Notes: a model not told the origin generated them from the sequence alone. Shown: positions 17,129 through 26,717, counted from the first letter of the stretch. The stretch: 64,000 nt of DNA from Colwellia sp. PAMC 21821 (GCF_002077175.1 NZ_CP014943.1:2294001-2358000), one strand, 5' to 3'. Numbers and translations: made by a program.

Positions 17129-18518
17129 TATTTTTGCTTATCTCTAGCGGTAATTCAATGATAACCGTTAGACCATTTTGGTTATTATTTTGCGCGCTAA
17201 TATTGCCGTTGTGCGCCACAATGGCTTGTTTGGCTATCGCCATGCCTAAACCCGTGCCGCCTGTAGCCCGATCACGCGCTTGAGCAACGCGATAAAAGGG
17301 TTCAAACAACTTAGGTAAGTCGTCAGCGGGCACACCAGTGCCTGTATCTATGATTTCAATAATGTAATTCGCACTTTTTTTGCTTAAATTAACACTTACT
17401 TGATGATTGTTATGGCTATAGTTTATCGCATTGATCAAAATATTATTAATGGCGCTAGACAATAAGTTTGGATCTGCTTGCAGTAACGCTGGCCCTTGTG
17501 ATTCAAAGCATACGCTAATCGACTTTTCATTCGCGATATATTGCGCATCTTCAATGCAAAGGCTTAATAGCTGATTAAGATCTACTGACATTAGCTCCAT
17601 TTGGCTAATGGTATTCTCCAACCTTGATAAGGATAATACATTTGAGATCATATCATCGAGTCTAGTGATCTCAAGTTCACATCGTTGTAAATGTTTATGT
17701 AACAAAGCCTCTGTTATATTATCCTGTTGAGCAAGCCCTAGTGCTATTTGTAATCTAGTCATTGGTGAGCGTAATTCATGAGAAACATCGGCCATTAGCC
17801 GTTGATGCGAGCCAATATTTTGCTCTAGCTTTTCAGCCATTAAGTTGAAACTTACCGCGCAAGCGCCAATTTCATCATTACGTTGCGCAATTAAGGGGAT
17901 GCGAGTACTAAACTCACCATCACCAAAACGTGCCGCCGCTTTTTGCATAGCAATTAATGGTTTGGTTAATGAGCGAGTAAGTAGCCACAGCAAAAAGGAG
18001 CTGATAATGATCGGAATAGCTATGCGCAGCCATGTTGGCATGCGTTGTATTATGCTACCAAAGCGAGGCTTTCGGTCTCGACTTGCTAGATATAATTGAT
18101 AGGGAGTACCAGCAATATCAATCGCTATTGGCCCTGTCATACGATAAAACTCAAATTTTATAGTGGTTATACTATCGAGGTTATTCTCGGTTAAAAATTC
18201 TTCTAAACTCGCGATTTGCCATCTGTCAGAAGAAAGCACTTCATTTGTGCGGGCGTTTTTTAAAAGTAATTCACGGCCTTGTTTTTTCGACAAAACTGAC
18301 AGCACTTTTTCGGTTGTGGCGGCTGGGGTGAGTGTCAATTGTTGTTTAACTCTTTCCATTCTATCGATATCAGAATGATGAGTCGGGATAATAAAGCTTT
18401 TAGTTCTAAACTGTTCAGAGACTAATCTTGTGATGCCAATGGTTAAAATAACAATTAACCAAAAATAGATAAATAGCTTAGCGCCTATTGAAGAAAATTT
18501 GCTGGGCAATTTAAACAT
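17118..18518 (-). CDS. cpxA: CpxA-like sensor histidine kinase
   Basis: A 466-residue membrane kinase: a first span at about 12-30, a periplasmic domain to about 165, a second span at about 166-185 and a HAMP region. The phosphoaccepting histidine is in ADVSHELRSPMTR. The ATP-binding boxes are NNILINAINYSHN, DTGTGVPADDL and GGTGLGMAIAK. It overlaps the regulator gene by one base (TAATG), meaning translational coupling. The assignment to CpxA rests on the CpxR-like partner and the divergent Spy/CpxP-type gene with a Cpx-like box; exact sensory input is inferred from those. Confidence 0.85.
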   Translation of the reverse strand: MFKLPSKFSSIGAKLFIYFWLIVILTIGITRLVSEQFRTKSFIIPTHHSDIDRMERVKQQLTLTPAATTEKVLSVLSKKQGRELLLKNARTNEVLSSDRWQIASLEEFLTENNLDSITTIKFEFYRMTGPIAIDIAGTPYQLYLASRDRKPRFGSIIQRMPTWLRIAIPIIISSFLLWLLTRSLTKPLIAMQKAAARFGDGEFSTRIPLIAQRNDEIGACAVSFNLMAEKLEQNIGSHQRLMADVSHELRSPMTRLQIALGLAQQDNITEALLHKHLQRCELEITRLDDMISNVLSLSRLENTISQMELMSVDLNQLLSLCIEDAQYIANEKSISVCFESQGPALLQADPNLLSSAINNILINAINYSHNNHQVSVNLSKKSANYIIEIIDTGTGVPADDLPKLFEPFYRVAQARDRATGGTGLGMAIAKQAIVAHNGNISAQNNNQNGLTVIIELPLEISKNSEL

Positions 18519-19219
18519 TAATTTAACTCTCCAGCTAAGAAGATATAGCCAGCGCCACGAATAGTTTTAAGTTTGTCGCTCGGGCTAAAAGGCAGTAATT
18601 TACGTCGAATATTACTGACATGCATATCTATACTGCGGTCGAAAGCACTTAACTTACGTTTTAAAACTTGCTCTGAAATTTCATTTTTACTGACAATTTC
18701 ACCTGGTTTTTCCATTAAATGTTCAATGATTTGGTATTCAGTACCTGTAAGCTCAATAAATTGGTCGTGACAACTCACTTGTCGGGTCGCATGGTTGAGT
18801 TTTACGCCGTTAACGAACAATGCTGACGTTTGCTCTTTACTGTTTTTTACTATGTCTATTCGTCGAAGAATGGCGTTAATACGCGCGAGTAATTCGCGGT
18901 GTTGAAAGGGCTTAGGCAAATAGTCATCAGCGCCAAGTTCTAGGCCTAATATTCGTGAGGCATTATCACCTTTAGCGGAAAGCATTAAAATAGGGGTTTT
19001 ATGATTACCACCTAAGGCTTTTAATACTTCAAAACCGGTTAATCCTGGCATCATAACATCTAATAAAATTAACGAAATTTTATTATCAAAGGCTTTTTCT
19101 AGCCCTGAAATACCGTCATGGCAGCTGACTAATTCAAAGCCTTCTGTAGCGAGGTAATCCGTGAGTAATTCAGCAAGTTCTTTGTCATCATCAATTAATA
19201 AAAGTTTATGCTTGTTCAT
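18518..19219 (-). CDS. cpxR: CpxR-like response regulator
   Basis: A 233-residue OmpR/PhoB-type regulator. The receiver has the acidic pair in LLIDDDKE, the phosphorylated aspartate in ISLILLDVMMPG, and KPF at the end. The winged-helix domain covers about 135-230 (LTGTEYQIIEHLME, RSIDMHVSNIRRKL, IRGAGYIF). It is divergent from a Spy/CpxP gene, and the shared 172-bp gap contains a paired GTAAA site, so activation of the stress gene and of itself is likely. Confidence 0.88.
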   Translation of the reverse strand: MNKHKLLLIDDDKELAELLTDYLATEGFELVSCHDGISGLEKAFDNKISLILLDVMMPGLTGFEVLKALGGNHKTPILMLSAKGDNASRILGLELGADDYLPKPFQHRELLARINAILRRIDIVKNSKEQTSALFVNGVKLNHATRQVSCHDQFIELTGTEYQIIEHLMEKPGEIVSKNEISEQVLKRKLSAFDRSIDMHVSNIRRKLLPFSPSDKLKTIRGAGYIFLAGELN

Positions 19220-19311
19220 TGTTATTCCCGCTAATCTTATATGTCTAACGAATTAATTCATTTGTCCGATGAGTATTATAATAACGTATAACTTAAAGGC
19301 CGATTGCTTTC

Positions 19312-19327
19312 TTTACAAAACATTTAC
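19312..19327. promoter_or_regulatory. CpxR-like box between cpxR and the Spy/CpxP gene
   Basis: TTTACAAAACATTTAC is, on the minus strand, GTAAA, six bases, GTAAA. The known CpxR box is two GTAAA direct repeats about five bases apart. It lies 65 bp upstream of the Spy/CpxP start and 93 bp upstream of cpxR. Confidence 0.65.
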
Positions 19328-19391
19328 GTTGGTTTGCGTTTCTTTTCGTTGCACAAATTATACTGGTGTTGAATTAATTGAGGAACTAATT

Positions 19392-19877
19392 ATGCAAATA
19401 CAAAAACTGTATTCAAAAATAAAACCATACGCAGCTATGAGTGTGCTTGTGCTTGGTATCAGTAGCCTTAGTGTTAATGCTATGGGCCACAAAAATGACA
19501 ACCATAATCCTGAGAAGAGTCAACAGCAGGGCGAAGGTCATAACAAACAACATGCAATGATGAAAAAGCATTTGCATCGTTTAGCTAAAAAGCTCGATCT
19601 AACGTCAGAACAACGCAGCGAATTAAAGGTGATTTTTGCTGGAATAAAAGAAGACAGGATAGCGCAAAAGCCGGATCTTACTGGCTTTAATGAGCAAGTA
19701 AAATCTTTGTTACAAGTCAGTAAATTTGATGAGAATAAGTTTGAAGCTATCTATGCAGAATTTCAACCGACTTTTCAAAAAATGGCGATGGACAAGGCGA
19801 AGATTCGCCATGCAATTATGCAAGTCTTAACACCAGAGCAACAGCAGAAATATTTAACTATGGGTAAACATCGTTAA
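19392..19877 (+). CDS. Spy/CpxP family periplasmic protein
   Basis: A 161-residue exported protein. The ATG at 19392 is chosen because GAGGAA lies 8 bp upstream and a signal peptide follows at once (to about residue 33, SLSVNAMG). An earlier in-frame start at 19269 would add a non-signal extension. After a His/Gln-rich linker come two LTxxQ motifs, LDLTSEQRSEL and VLTPEQQQKYL, the family signature. Family members are helical chaperones or Cpx feedback inhibitors in the periplasm. The divergent cpxRA genes and the box between them support a CpxP-like role. Confidence 0.85.
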   Translation: MQIQKLYSKIKPYAAMSVLVLGISSLSVNAMGHKNDNHNPEKSQQQGEGHNKQHAMMKKHLHRLAKKLDLTSEQRSELKVIFAGIKEDRIAQKPDLTGFNEQVKSLLQVSKFDENKFEAIYAEFQPTFQKMAMDKAKIRHAIMQVLTPEQQQKYLTMGKHR

Positions 19878-19880
19878 GAT

Positions 19881-21836
19881 TTAATTTAAAAGACTAAACG
19901 AGAATATTTTAGACATTTTGCTTTCTACCGCTCGGCCATTTTCTTTGGCGGGTAGAAAGCGCCACTTTTCCATCGCTTGGCGAATGTTATTTCGAAAGTA
20001 GCTGACTTTATTTTTAGTTTCAAACTGTATGTCTTTCACCCGACCTTTACTGTCTATATTAAACTCCACCATTATCTCTAATTCGATACCTTTTCTTTTT
20101 GCTGACGTAGGATACTTAGGTTCAGTTGAGTCTACTAATTGCGCTGCTACAGTTTTGGTCTGCAAAGCTTTATGTTCAACGCTATTATTGCTGAGCTTAC
20201 CTTGACTAAAACGTGTATTTCTTAATTGGGCGTGATTGTCAGCTTGCTCTTGGTAACTAAAGCCATATTGTGTTCTGTTTAAGGCCGTTATTGCGTTTTC
20301 TCTGGGGATCACAGGCTCATTTAATAGCGTGCTAATTTGCTGGGAATATGAGTTTTCTTTTGTTGAAGTCAGCTTCGAGTCAGTGCGTTCAAATGCTAAT
20401 TCAGAATTAGATTTCGTTTTTGCTATTTGGGCTTGCGGATTAACCGGTGTCATCTTTGTTAATGCTGGATGGTATTGAGCCGTATTGTTTGTATCAACTG
20501 CATTCATGTGAACAATAGGTAAGTCGTTATAATAATCGCTATTTAGTGGATTACTCTTTACATTTAGCGACGTTATCGGAGCTTTTCCCGCGATGCTAGG
20601 TGTTACTTTTTGCATTTTTAATGAGGCCGATACTTTATTAAGCGCCGCCGGTTCGCTAGGTGCTGACTTATCAATCGCTAATAAACGCTTAGCAAGTGAA
20701 TTGCCAGTCGTTTGTTGAAAAGTTAGGGGAAGATGCGATATGGGGCTTTTAGTCAGCGTTGCTGCAGAGTTATGTAATGAAATGCTACCTGACTGTAAAT
20801 CAATAATGGGTAAATTTAATGAGTATTTTGAAAATAAAAATACAATGGTCAATAAGATGGTGAATGAAGCAAGCCACTTACCTGAATCGGTTGTTTTTGT
20901 GCAATGTTGTTGCTTACCTAGTAAACGAACAACCCGTTGTTTTAAGTCACCACCCGAAGCGGCCATAGCCATGTTTGGTATCGTGTGGTGGCGATGCTTT
21001 TCACATAACGATGCAGTATCTGCCAACGTATGTGCATAGGCAAGTGAACTACCGCAGTGTTGCACGGCAATATCATCGCTACAATACTCTCTCTCGTTTC
21101 GCATTTGTTTTGAAACCCAACTCACCGCGGGATGAAAAAACAATAATATTTCCACAAGAGTTTGAAAGAAGTTGACCAAATAATCGTGACGTCGAATGTG
21201 CGCTAACTCGTGCAATAACAACATATCTAATTGTTGTGGGGTTAAGCCCGACAACATGCTAAATGGAATAAGTACTACGGGCTTTAGCCAACCTATTGCC
21301 ATTGGCACATCGGTTTTGCTTGAAAGCAGTAGGGCGACGTTTCTCGTTAAGCCGACTTTAGCGATCAGGACATCGAACCGCTTTTGCAGGGTAATATCGA
21401 CAGCCGTGCAGCCCTGAAGGGGTAATTTATTAACATTATACAGTTCAATTATTAATTTAAGTGCTAGCACAATAACAATTGCAAGCCACACCATTGCCAG
21501 TGCAGGTAAATATTCTAGCCATTCCATATACCAAACGTTCGCGGATATTTGTTCCAGATAAAAATTTTGGTCAAGTAAGGGCAAAGCATGCACAAAATTA
21601 GTCGCTTGACGATAATCAATATCGTAAACAATAAAAAAAGTGATGATAGGTAAAATAAGGTTAGCGAGCATCGCTATTGAGCTTAAAGCGTAGCGTAATT
21701 GGGATTTTTGATAGGATATGAGCGACAGTAAAGCTTTTAATACCACTGCAATTAGAACTCCTTGCCATATAAAATGGATAAGAGTAATGGCTAACGCAGC
21801 TAATAATGGACTGTGTATTAAGCTTTCCTGAAACAT
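19881..21836 (-). CDS. M56 (BlaR1-like) metallopeptidase fused to a TonB C-terminal domain
   Basis: A 651-residue membrane protein. Residues 1-340 are a BlaR1/MecR1-type M56 peptidase with several membrane spans and the zinc motif LLLHELAHIRRHDY; further zinc ligands lie around NEREYCSDD. A long low-complexity region (about 345-565, rich in Ser, Asn, Gln and Ala) probably spans the periplasm. Residues 570-651 are a TonB C-terminal domain (EPKYPTSAKRKGIE, MVEFNIDSKGRVKDI, AMEKWRFLPA). There is no penicillin-binding sensor domain. It pairs with a BlaI-like repressor just upstream (33-bp gap); the usual model is cleavage of the repressor on a signal, here perhaps relayed by the TonB part (inference). 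Confidence 0.88.
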   Translation of the reverse strand: MFQESLIHSPLLAALAITLIHFIWQGVLIAVVLKALLSLISYQKSQLRYALSSIAMLANLILPIITFFIVYDIDYRQATNFVHALPLLDQNFYLEQISANVWYMEWLEYLPALAMVWLAIVIVLALKLIIELYNVNKLPLQGCTAVDITLQKRFDVLIAKVGLTRNVALLLSSKTDVPMAIGWLKPVVLIPFSMLSGLTPQQLDMLLLHELAHIRRHDYLVNFFQTLVEILLFFHPAVSWVSKQMRNEREYCSDDIAVQHCGSSLAYAHTLADTASLCEKHRHHTIPNMAMAASGGDLKQRVVRLLGKQQHCTKTTDSGKWLASFTILLTIVFLFSKYSLNLPIIDLQSGSISLHNSAATLTKSPISHLPLTFQQTTGNSLAKRLLAIDKSAPSEPAALNKVSASLKMQKVTPSIAGKAPITSLNVKSNPLNSDYYNDLPIVHMNAVDTNNTAQYHPALTKMTPVNPQAQIAKTKSNSELAFERTDSKLTSTKENSYSQQISTLLNEPVIPRENAITALNRTQYGFSYQEQADNHAQLRNTRFSQGKLSNNSVEHKALQTKTVAAQLVDSTEPKYPTSAKRKGIELEIMVEFNIDSKGRVKDIQFETKNKVSYFRNNIRQAMEKWRFLPAKENGRAVESKMSKIFSFSLLN

Positions 21837-21869
21837 GCCTATTTAAGTTACCTTTTGAGTATTAGTTAT

Positions 21870-22256
21870 TTATGATTGTTGTTCTAATTCATTGAGTAAC
21901 TGTCTAATATCTTCAATTTCTTCTTTACTGGTGGAGTTATCTAACGCACGCATGACTAATTTAGATGTTGAACCGCCAAAGGCTTTTAAGACTAAGTCTT
22001 TTAATAAAGACGATTGCGTAACCATTTCACTATTTGCGGGGGCATAAACATGTGCTCGGTTGCTTTCATCGCGAATAACGAGGGTTTTTTCATGCATTAT
22101 TTGTAGTATTTTAAGTACAGTAGTATAGCCTGTTGTTTGCGTTTGGCTAACTGTTTCATGGATTTGTCGAACCGTTGCAGGTCCCATTCTCCAAAGAATA
22201 TTAAGCAAGGTTAGTTCCGCCTCTGTAGGCTTAATATTTGATTTATCTCGTAACAT
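21870..22256 (-). CDS. BlaI/MecI/CopY family repressor
   Basis: A 128-residue winged-helix repressor: PTEAELTLLNILWRMGPATVRQIHETV, TTGYTTVLKILQIMHEKTLV and a C-terminal dimerisation helix (SKEEIEDIRQLLNELEQ). It forms a two-gene unit with the M56-TonB protein. Repressors of this class bind inverted TACA/TGTA-type operators and are inactivated by cleavage; I found no clear operator in the 220 bp upstream. Confidence 0.9.
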   Translation of the reverse strand: MLRDKSNIKPTEAELTLLNILWRMGPATVRQIHETVSQTQTTGYTTVLKILQIMHEKTLVIRDESNRAHVYAPANSEMVTQSSLLKDLVLKAFGGSTSKLVMRALDNSTSKEEIEDIRQLLNELEQQS

Positions 22257-22290
22257 TGAGATTCCTTAAGGCAAATTTATCTAGAATTAT

Positions 22291-22349
22291 TATACCAAGC
22301 GGATTATTTATTTTTCACTCAATGAGAATTAATCAATTTGGTATTGTAT
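22291..22349. repeat. Small inverted-repeat element with ATACCAA/TTGGTAT ends
   Basis: ATACCAAGCGG at the left and AATTTGGTAT at the right enclose about 55 bp. The right half (AATGAG, AATTAATC, TTGGTAT) resembles the sequences at 26033-26078 and 34053-34096. Non-coding; it lies upstream of the BlaI-like gene. Confidence 0.55.
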
Positions 22350-22480
22350 ACGAAAATAGTCGTATCTTATTTCTCTATCCTAGCTTGAGACGAATAAATG
22401 AGCAATAGCAATTGCCCAATAGTTCCATTTAATTGTTAATAAAATAGTCAAAAGTGTTTATATTCAGTGACTCGGCAGTG

Positions 22481-23224
22481 TTAAGTCAGCGCCAATATTG
22501 TTTGACGTGAGCGCAATGGGAAGTTTGTAAATATACCGTCTACTTGAAAATCAAGGCATTGCTTGATTTGATCTGGATGATCGACAGTATAGACCCAGAC
22601 TTTTAAACCTCTGCGATGAGCGTCATTAATGATTTCTGGATTCACACACTCAATTGAAAGGTTTACCATACTAACCTTTAATTGTTGGCAAAACTCAGCG
22701 TAATTAATCGGGCAACAAGCGATTAATGCGGCGGTGGTAATTTCAGGCAAATAATTTGCCACATAAGCAAGTGCGTGATGATTAAATGAAGAAATAACAA
22801 GTTGTTGAAACGTTATTAATTTACGTGCTTGAGCATGTTGAATTACTGCTTCGAGCTTTCGCATTTCGTTGGCTAGCTGAGCACCTTGTGTTGCAGACTT
22901 TAGCTCAATATTGATCTGGCATTGGATATTAATACATTCTAAAGCTTGCTTTAAGGTACAGATATTGTACTTGGCGTTAGGTGAGGTGTGAATAAGTTCA
23001 TCGAGTGGTAATTGATTAAAATGGACCTTTTCTTTGCCATTATCGCCGTTACTGTCTTTAATTTTAAGGTAGCTGTCGTGTAGGAGAATAAATTCTGAGC
23101 TGGGTTGATGAAATTGCACATCAAACTCAATAGCGTCACAACCCTGTATTAAGGCTTGTTCAAAGGCTAGCAGTGAATTTTCAGCAAACTCACCACTAGC
23201 ACCTCTATGTGCAATGACTTTCAT
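22481..23224 (-). CDS. Glycerophosphodiester phosphodiesterase
   Basis: A 247-residue GDPD-family TIM-barrel enzyme that splits glycerophosphodiesters into glycerol 3-phosphate and an alcohol. Motifs are IAHRGASGEFAENSLLAFE, AIEFDVQF (metal ligands), LLHDSYL, and VWVYTVDHPDQ/DGIFTNFP near the C-terminus. There is no signal peptide, so it is UgpQ-like and cytoplasmic. The ATG at 23224 is preferred: GGAG lies 10 bp upstream, and the GTG at 23242 would bury that site. The gene lies just downstream of psd (44-bp gap) on the same strand. Confidence 0.9.
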   Translation of the reverse strand: MKVIAHRGASGEFAENSLLAFEQALIQGCDAIEFDVQFHQPSSEFILLHDSYLKIKDSNGDNGKEKVHFNQLPLDELIHTSPNAKYNICTLKQALECINIQCQINIELKSATQGAQLANEMRKLEAVIQHAQARKLITFQQLVISSFNHHALAYVANYLPEITTAALIACCPINYAEFCQQLKVSMVNLSIECVNPEIINDAHRRGLKVWVYTVDHPDQIKQCLDFQVDGIFTNFPLRSRQTILALT

Positions 23225-23268
23225 TTTATAAATCTCCAGCACTGAGATTGAAAGTCATAGGGTATAAA

Positions 23269-24150
23269 TTACGCACTTTCATCTGCTTTAACTAAATCTG
23301 CATAATGTTCACCAAGGCGAGTAACGGTTTCTGGCCCTGCTGCTTGGTTAAATTTAACCATATTTGGCGCGAAAGTTGTAACCACCGTAGAGCCTAATTT
23401 AAATCGGCCCATTTCAGCGCCTTTTTCTAGCGTTATCGCACTGGCGCCTTCGCTAGGATATTGCCAACGAAATACATCTTTACCCGCCGGTGGTGTGATA
23501 GTACCGCCCCATACAGTTTCGATGCTGGCGACTATTGTTGCACCTACCAATACCATTGCCATTGCACCATGTGCGGTATCGAAAATAGCCACGACTCGCT
23601 CGTTTCTGGCAAATAGGTTAGGAACATTATTTGCCGTTAACGGGTTGACTGAAAATAAATCGCCGGGTACATAAATCATTTCACGTAATGTACCGGTTAT
23701 AGGCATATGAATGCGGTGATAATCTTTTGGCGCAAGATAAATACATGAAAATTCACCGTCTTGAAAAGGCGCTGCCGTTGCTTTATCGCCACCAAGTAAA
23801 GTTTCTAAGCTGTAATTAAAGCCTTTTGCTTGAATAAGTTGTCCTTGCTCAATAGGGCCTTGTTGACTTATTGCGCCATCAACAGGATAACAAACGGTAT
23901 TTGGATCATCGAGAATAGTACGTGCGCCGTCTTCAAGTTCACGGGTGAAAAAGTCATTAAAGGTTTTAAAATCAGTGGCATTTTTTAGTTTAGCTTCTGC
24001 CATATTAATATCATACGCTTTAATAAATTTACTGATGGCCTTAGTGGTTAGCCAACCGGCTTCTGCGGCAGCAAATTTACCGACAAGTCTTGAGATGGCA
24101 TGCTTTGGCATCATATATTGCAGAGCGATTTTTATTTTATTAACTAACAC
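23269..24150 (-). CDS. psd: Phosphatidylserine decarboxylase
   Basis: A 293-residue proenzyme that makes phosphatidylethanolamine at the inner membrane. The self-cleavage site LGST (in [12 protein letters not shown]) yields the pyruvoyl group at the serine; conserved DYHRIHMP and PVDG motifs are present. The GTG start follows AGGAA by 7 bp and gives the usual N-terminus ([18 protein letters not shown]). It lies 29 bp after rsgA, the common rsgA-psd pairing. Confidence 0.96.
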   Translation of the reverse strand: MLVNKIKIALQYMMPKHAISRLVGKFAAAEAGWLTTKAISKFIKAYDINMAEAKLKNATDFKTFNDFFTRELEDGARTILDDPNTVCYPVDGAISQQGPIEQGQLIQAKGFNYSLETLLGGDKATAAPFQDGEFSCIYLAPKDYHRIHMPITGTLREMIYVPGDLFSVNPLTANNVPNLFARNERVVAIFDTAHGAMAMVLVGATIVASIETVWGGTITPPAGKDVFRWQYPSEGASAITLEKGAEMGRFKLGSTVVTTFAPNMVKFNQAAGPETVTRLGEHYADLVKADESA

Positions 24151-24179
24151 TATTATTCCTTAATTTTTATATTGTCTGT

Positions 24180-25217
24180 TTAATCATTAAAACGCGAGGT
24201 CAGGGTATTATCACCTAAACTGGCTAATATTTTTTGGAAACTGGCTAAGCGTTCAGGGAAAATTTTACCTTCGTCTTTAGCGGCAATTAACGCACATCCA
24301 GGATCGTTTTGGTGCTTGCAGTCACGAAATTTACAGGTGCCTAAATATTCGTCAAACTCGATAAAACCATTACTGACTTGCTCGGGCGATAAATGCCATA
24401 AGCCAAATTCTCTTATGCCTGGTGAGTCGATTAAATCGCCACCTTGTTCAAAATGATACAGTCGAGCAACAGTAGTCGTGTGTTGTCCTAACCCTGAGTT
24501 TTCTGAAACAATTTTCGTCACCACACCTAGTTCAGGCATTAAGGTGTTAGTGAGTGTTGACTTACCCACACCAGATTGACCAACAAAAACGCTAGTATGT
24601 TGGCTAAGCTGCAACTTTAACTCAGCAATGCCTTCGCCGGTTTCGTTACTCATATAAGTGACTTGATAGCCAATTTTACGGTAAATATTTAATTGATTTT
24701 CAATAGCTTCACGGTTGCTATCATCGAGTAAATCAACTTTGTTTAATAAAATCACCGGGGTAATACCGGTTTGTTCTGCTGCAACTAAATATCGGTCGAT
24801 AATGTCAGCATTAAAGGCTGGTAATACCGATGAAACAATCAGAATTTGGCTTATATTGGCGGCAATATGCTTAACACCGTCATATACATCGGGACGGCTG
24901 AGAACAGAGTCTCGTTCGTGTACCGCTTCAATAACACCTGAGATACTGTGTTGAGTTTCTTTTCCTTTACGCCAAAGGACTTTATCGCCACAGACTAAAG
25001 AGGCAATACTGCGGCGTAAATTACAACGGAAAATTTCACCCTCGCTGCTTTCTACATCGGCATGTTGACCGAAACGGCTAATCACTGTACCTGTTTCAGT
25101 CGCCGCGAGTTCGTCATCTTGCCACTGCACTTTTTCAGTAGATTTACGTAACTTCTTACTTTGGTTAGCTTTGATCTGTCGCGCTTGACCTTTAGTCAGT
25201 TTTTTGGCTTTAGCCAC
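24180..25217 (-). CDS. rsgA: Small-subunit ribosome biogenesis GTPase RsgA
   Basis: A 345-residue circularly permuted GTPase that helps 30S maturation. The order is an OB-fold N-terminal domain (about 45-110), then G4 (LNKVDLL), G1 (GQSGVGKSTLTN), G3 (DSPGIREFG), and a C-terminal zinc knuckle (CKFRDCKHQNDPGC). The N-terminus is very basic (KKLTKGQARQIKANQ). The start is a GTG. It is divergent from orn, as in most gammaproteobacteria. Confidence 0.96.
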   Translation of the reverse strand: MAKAKKLTKGQARQIKANQSKKLRKSTEKVQWQDDELAATETGTVISRFGQHADVESSEGEIFRCNLRRSIASLVCGDKVLWRKGKETQHSISGVIEAVHERDSVLSRPDVYDGVKHIAANISQILIVSSVLPAFNADIIDRYLVAAEQTGITPVILLNKVDLLDDSNREAIENQLNIYRKIGYQVTYMSNETGEGIAELKLQLSQHTSVFVGQSGVGKSTLTNTLMPELGVVTKIVSENSGLGQHTTTVARLYHFEQGGDLIDSPGIREFGLWHLSPEQVSNGFIEFDEYLGTCKFRDCKHQNDPGCALIAAKDEGKIFPERLASFQKILASLGDNTLTSRFND

Positions 25218-25430
25218 AAGTTAGTCTCATTTTTATGTTATCTCAGTATTTGGGTATTAATCTGTTAAGGTTACCGACAAATAATTTTAATCATGCTACA
25301 TTTTGACGTATTATATACCCAAGCATTGCATAAATGCATGTGTAATCGAGCCTTTTAAAGACACTACGCCAAGTAGATGATTTAATAAATGGGTCTGACT
25401 TGATGAAAAGTAGTTAACGTAGGGAAAACA

Positions 25431-25976
25431 ATGAACGCGAATGATAGCAATTTAATTTGGTTAGATTTAGAGATGACAGGCCTTGAACCTAAGACTGATG
25501 TTATCTTAGAAATTGCGACAATAATTACCGATAGCCAACTTAATGTTTTAGCTGAAGGCCCCGTGTTTGCTATTCAACAAAGCGATGACGTGTTAAATAA
25601 TATGAATGCGTGGTGTATTGAACATCACGGTAAATCAGGGTTGACACAAAGATGTCGCCAAAGTACCACGAGCTTAGCGCAGGCAAGTGCTAAAACGTTG
25701 GCATTTATAAAGCCTTATGTTACTAAAGGTAAGTCACCTATGTGTGGCAATAGCATTGGACAAGATCGACGTTTTATTAATAAGTACATGCCTGAATTTG
25801 AAGATTACTTTCATTATCGCAATTTGGATGTCAGTACCATAAAAGAGCTGGCGCGTCGTTGGAAGCCTGAAGTGTTAGACAAGGTGGTAAAAACCGGCGC
25901 CCATTTAGCGATGGATGATATTCGCGAGTCTATTGCGGAAATGAAAATTTATCAGCAACACTTTTTTAAGCTTTAA
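25431..25976 (+). CDS. orn: Oligoribonuclease
   Basis: A 181-residue DEDDh exonuclease that degrades short RNAs and pGpG. Motifs are [11 protein letters not shown] (first acidic pair), [10 protein letters not shown] (third acidic residue) and the final [13 protein letters not shown] with histidine and aspartate. The length matches the family. pGpG removal links it to cyclic di-GMP turnover (see the GGDEF protein at 62654). Confidence 0.97.
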   Translation: MNANDSNLIWLDLEMTGLEPKTDVILEIATIITDSQLNVLAEGPVFAIQQSDDVLNNMNAWCIEHHGKSGLTQRCRQSTTSLAQASAKTLAFIKPYVTKGKSPMCGNSIGQDRRFINKYMPEFEDYFHYRNLDVSTIKELARRWKPEVLDKVVKTGAHLAMDDIRESIAEMKIYQQHFFKL

Positions 25977-26006
25977 AAGCAAAGCTTAACCACATTATCG
26001 CTTATA

Positions 26007-26030
26007 AAAAGACGCCATCGCGTCTTTTTT
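26007..26030 (+). terminator. Rho-independent terminator after orn
   Basis: AAAAGACGC and GCGTCTTTT pair around CATC and end in a T run, 30 bp after the stop codon. Confidence 0.9.
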
Positions 26031-26032
26031 CG

Positions 26033-26078
26033 TTTTAACTATTAAAAATGAGCAGTCAATTAATATACTTGGTATAAA
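26033..26078. repeat. Short dispersed repeat, copy 1
   Basis: TTTTAACTATTAAAAATGAG followed by CAG, AATTAAT and ACTTGGTATA. The same order occurs at 34053-34096, with a few substitutions. Confidence 0.7.
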
Positions 26079-26228
26079 TCAGGAAAATTTCACTGGCATA
26101 AAATTAATGGCTTTATAAGTCCACTAACTTGTCCGTCACGTTCTAGCTAATCATAAAAAATACTTGCAGGTCTGACCAGTATGGTTAACAATAAATAGTC
26201 ATTGTGCACACATTCATCAAGGATATTT

Positions 26229-26717
26229 ATGGTTAATCGCTTCAGTCGGGTTGTTAATAATATTAAAAAATTACCGAAAGTCAGTCATTCGTTTTTCTTG
26301 ACGAAATTATTCTGTGCTCAGGTTAAGTATGCCCGCACGTCAAAGGTCACTCTGATTGAAATAGAGCAGCAGCAAGTGAAATTGTTGATGGTCAATCGCA
26401 AAAGGGTGCAAAATCATATTGGTGGAGTGCATGCTATTGCCGCTGCACTAATAGCTGAATCTGCCACCGGTATTGTCTTTGGGCTGAATTTACCAGATAG
26501 CTGCCTGCCATTATTAAAGTCGATGACCATTAACTATCAGCGCAGAATGCAAGGTGACTTGACTGCAATTGCAACCATTTCAGATGAGCAAATAGCACTT
26601 TTAACGCAAGAAAAAGGCAATATGGAGATTGCGGTAACTATTACTGATGAGTCAGGTGAACAACCGATTGAGTGCCTGATGACATGGGCTTGGATCACCA
26701 AAAGAGCTAAAAGCTAG
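26229..26717 (+). CDS. DUF4442 (hotdog-fold) protein
   Basis: A 162-residue protein resembling the DUF4442 hotdog-fold family related to thioesterases (NHIGGVHAIAAALIAESATG corresponds to the conserved HG/NHxG acyl-binding region). No enzyme activity is established. The ATG at 26229 is preferred because AAGGAT lies 6 bp upstream; an earlier start at 26202 adds nine residues without homology. The gene stands alone between orn and the large kinase-like gene. Confidence 0.75.
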   Translation: MVNRFSRVVNNIKKLPKVSHSFFLTKLFCAQVKYARTSKVTLIEIEQQQVKLLMVNRKRVQNHIGGVHAIAAALIAESATGIVFGLNLPDSCLPLLKSMTINYQRRMQGDLTAIATISDEQIALLTQEKGNMEIAVTITDESGEQPIECLMTWAWITKRAKS

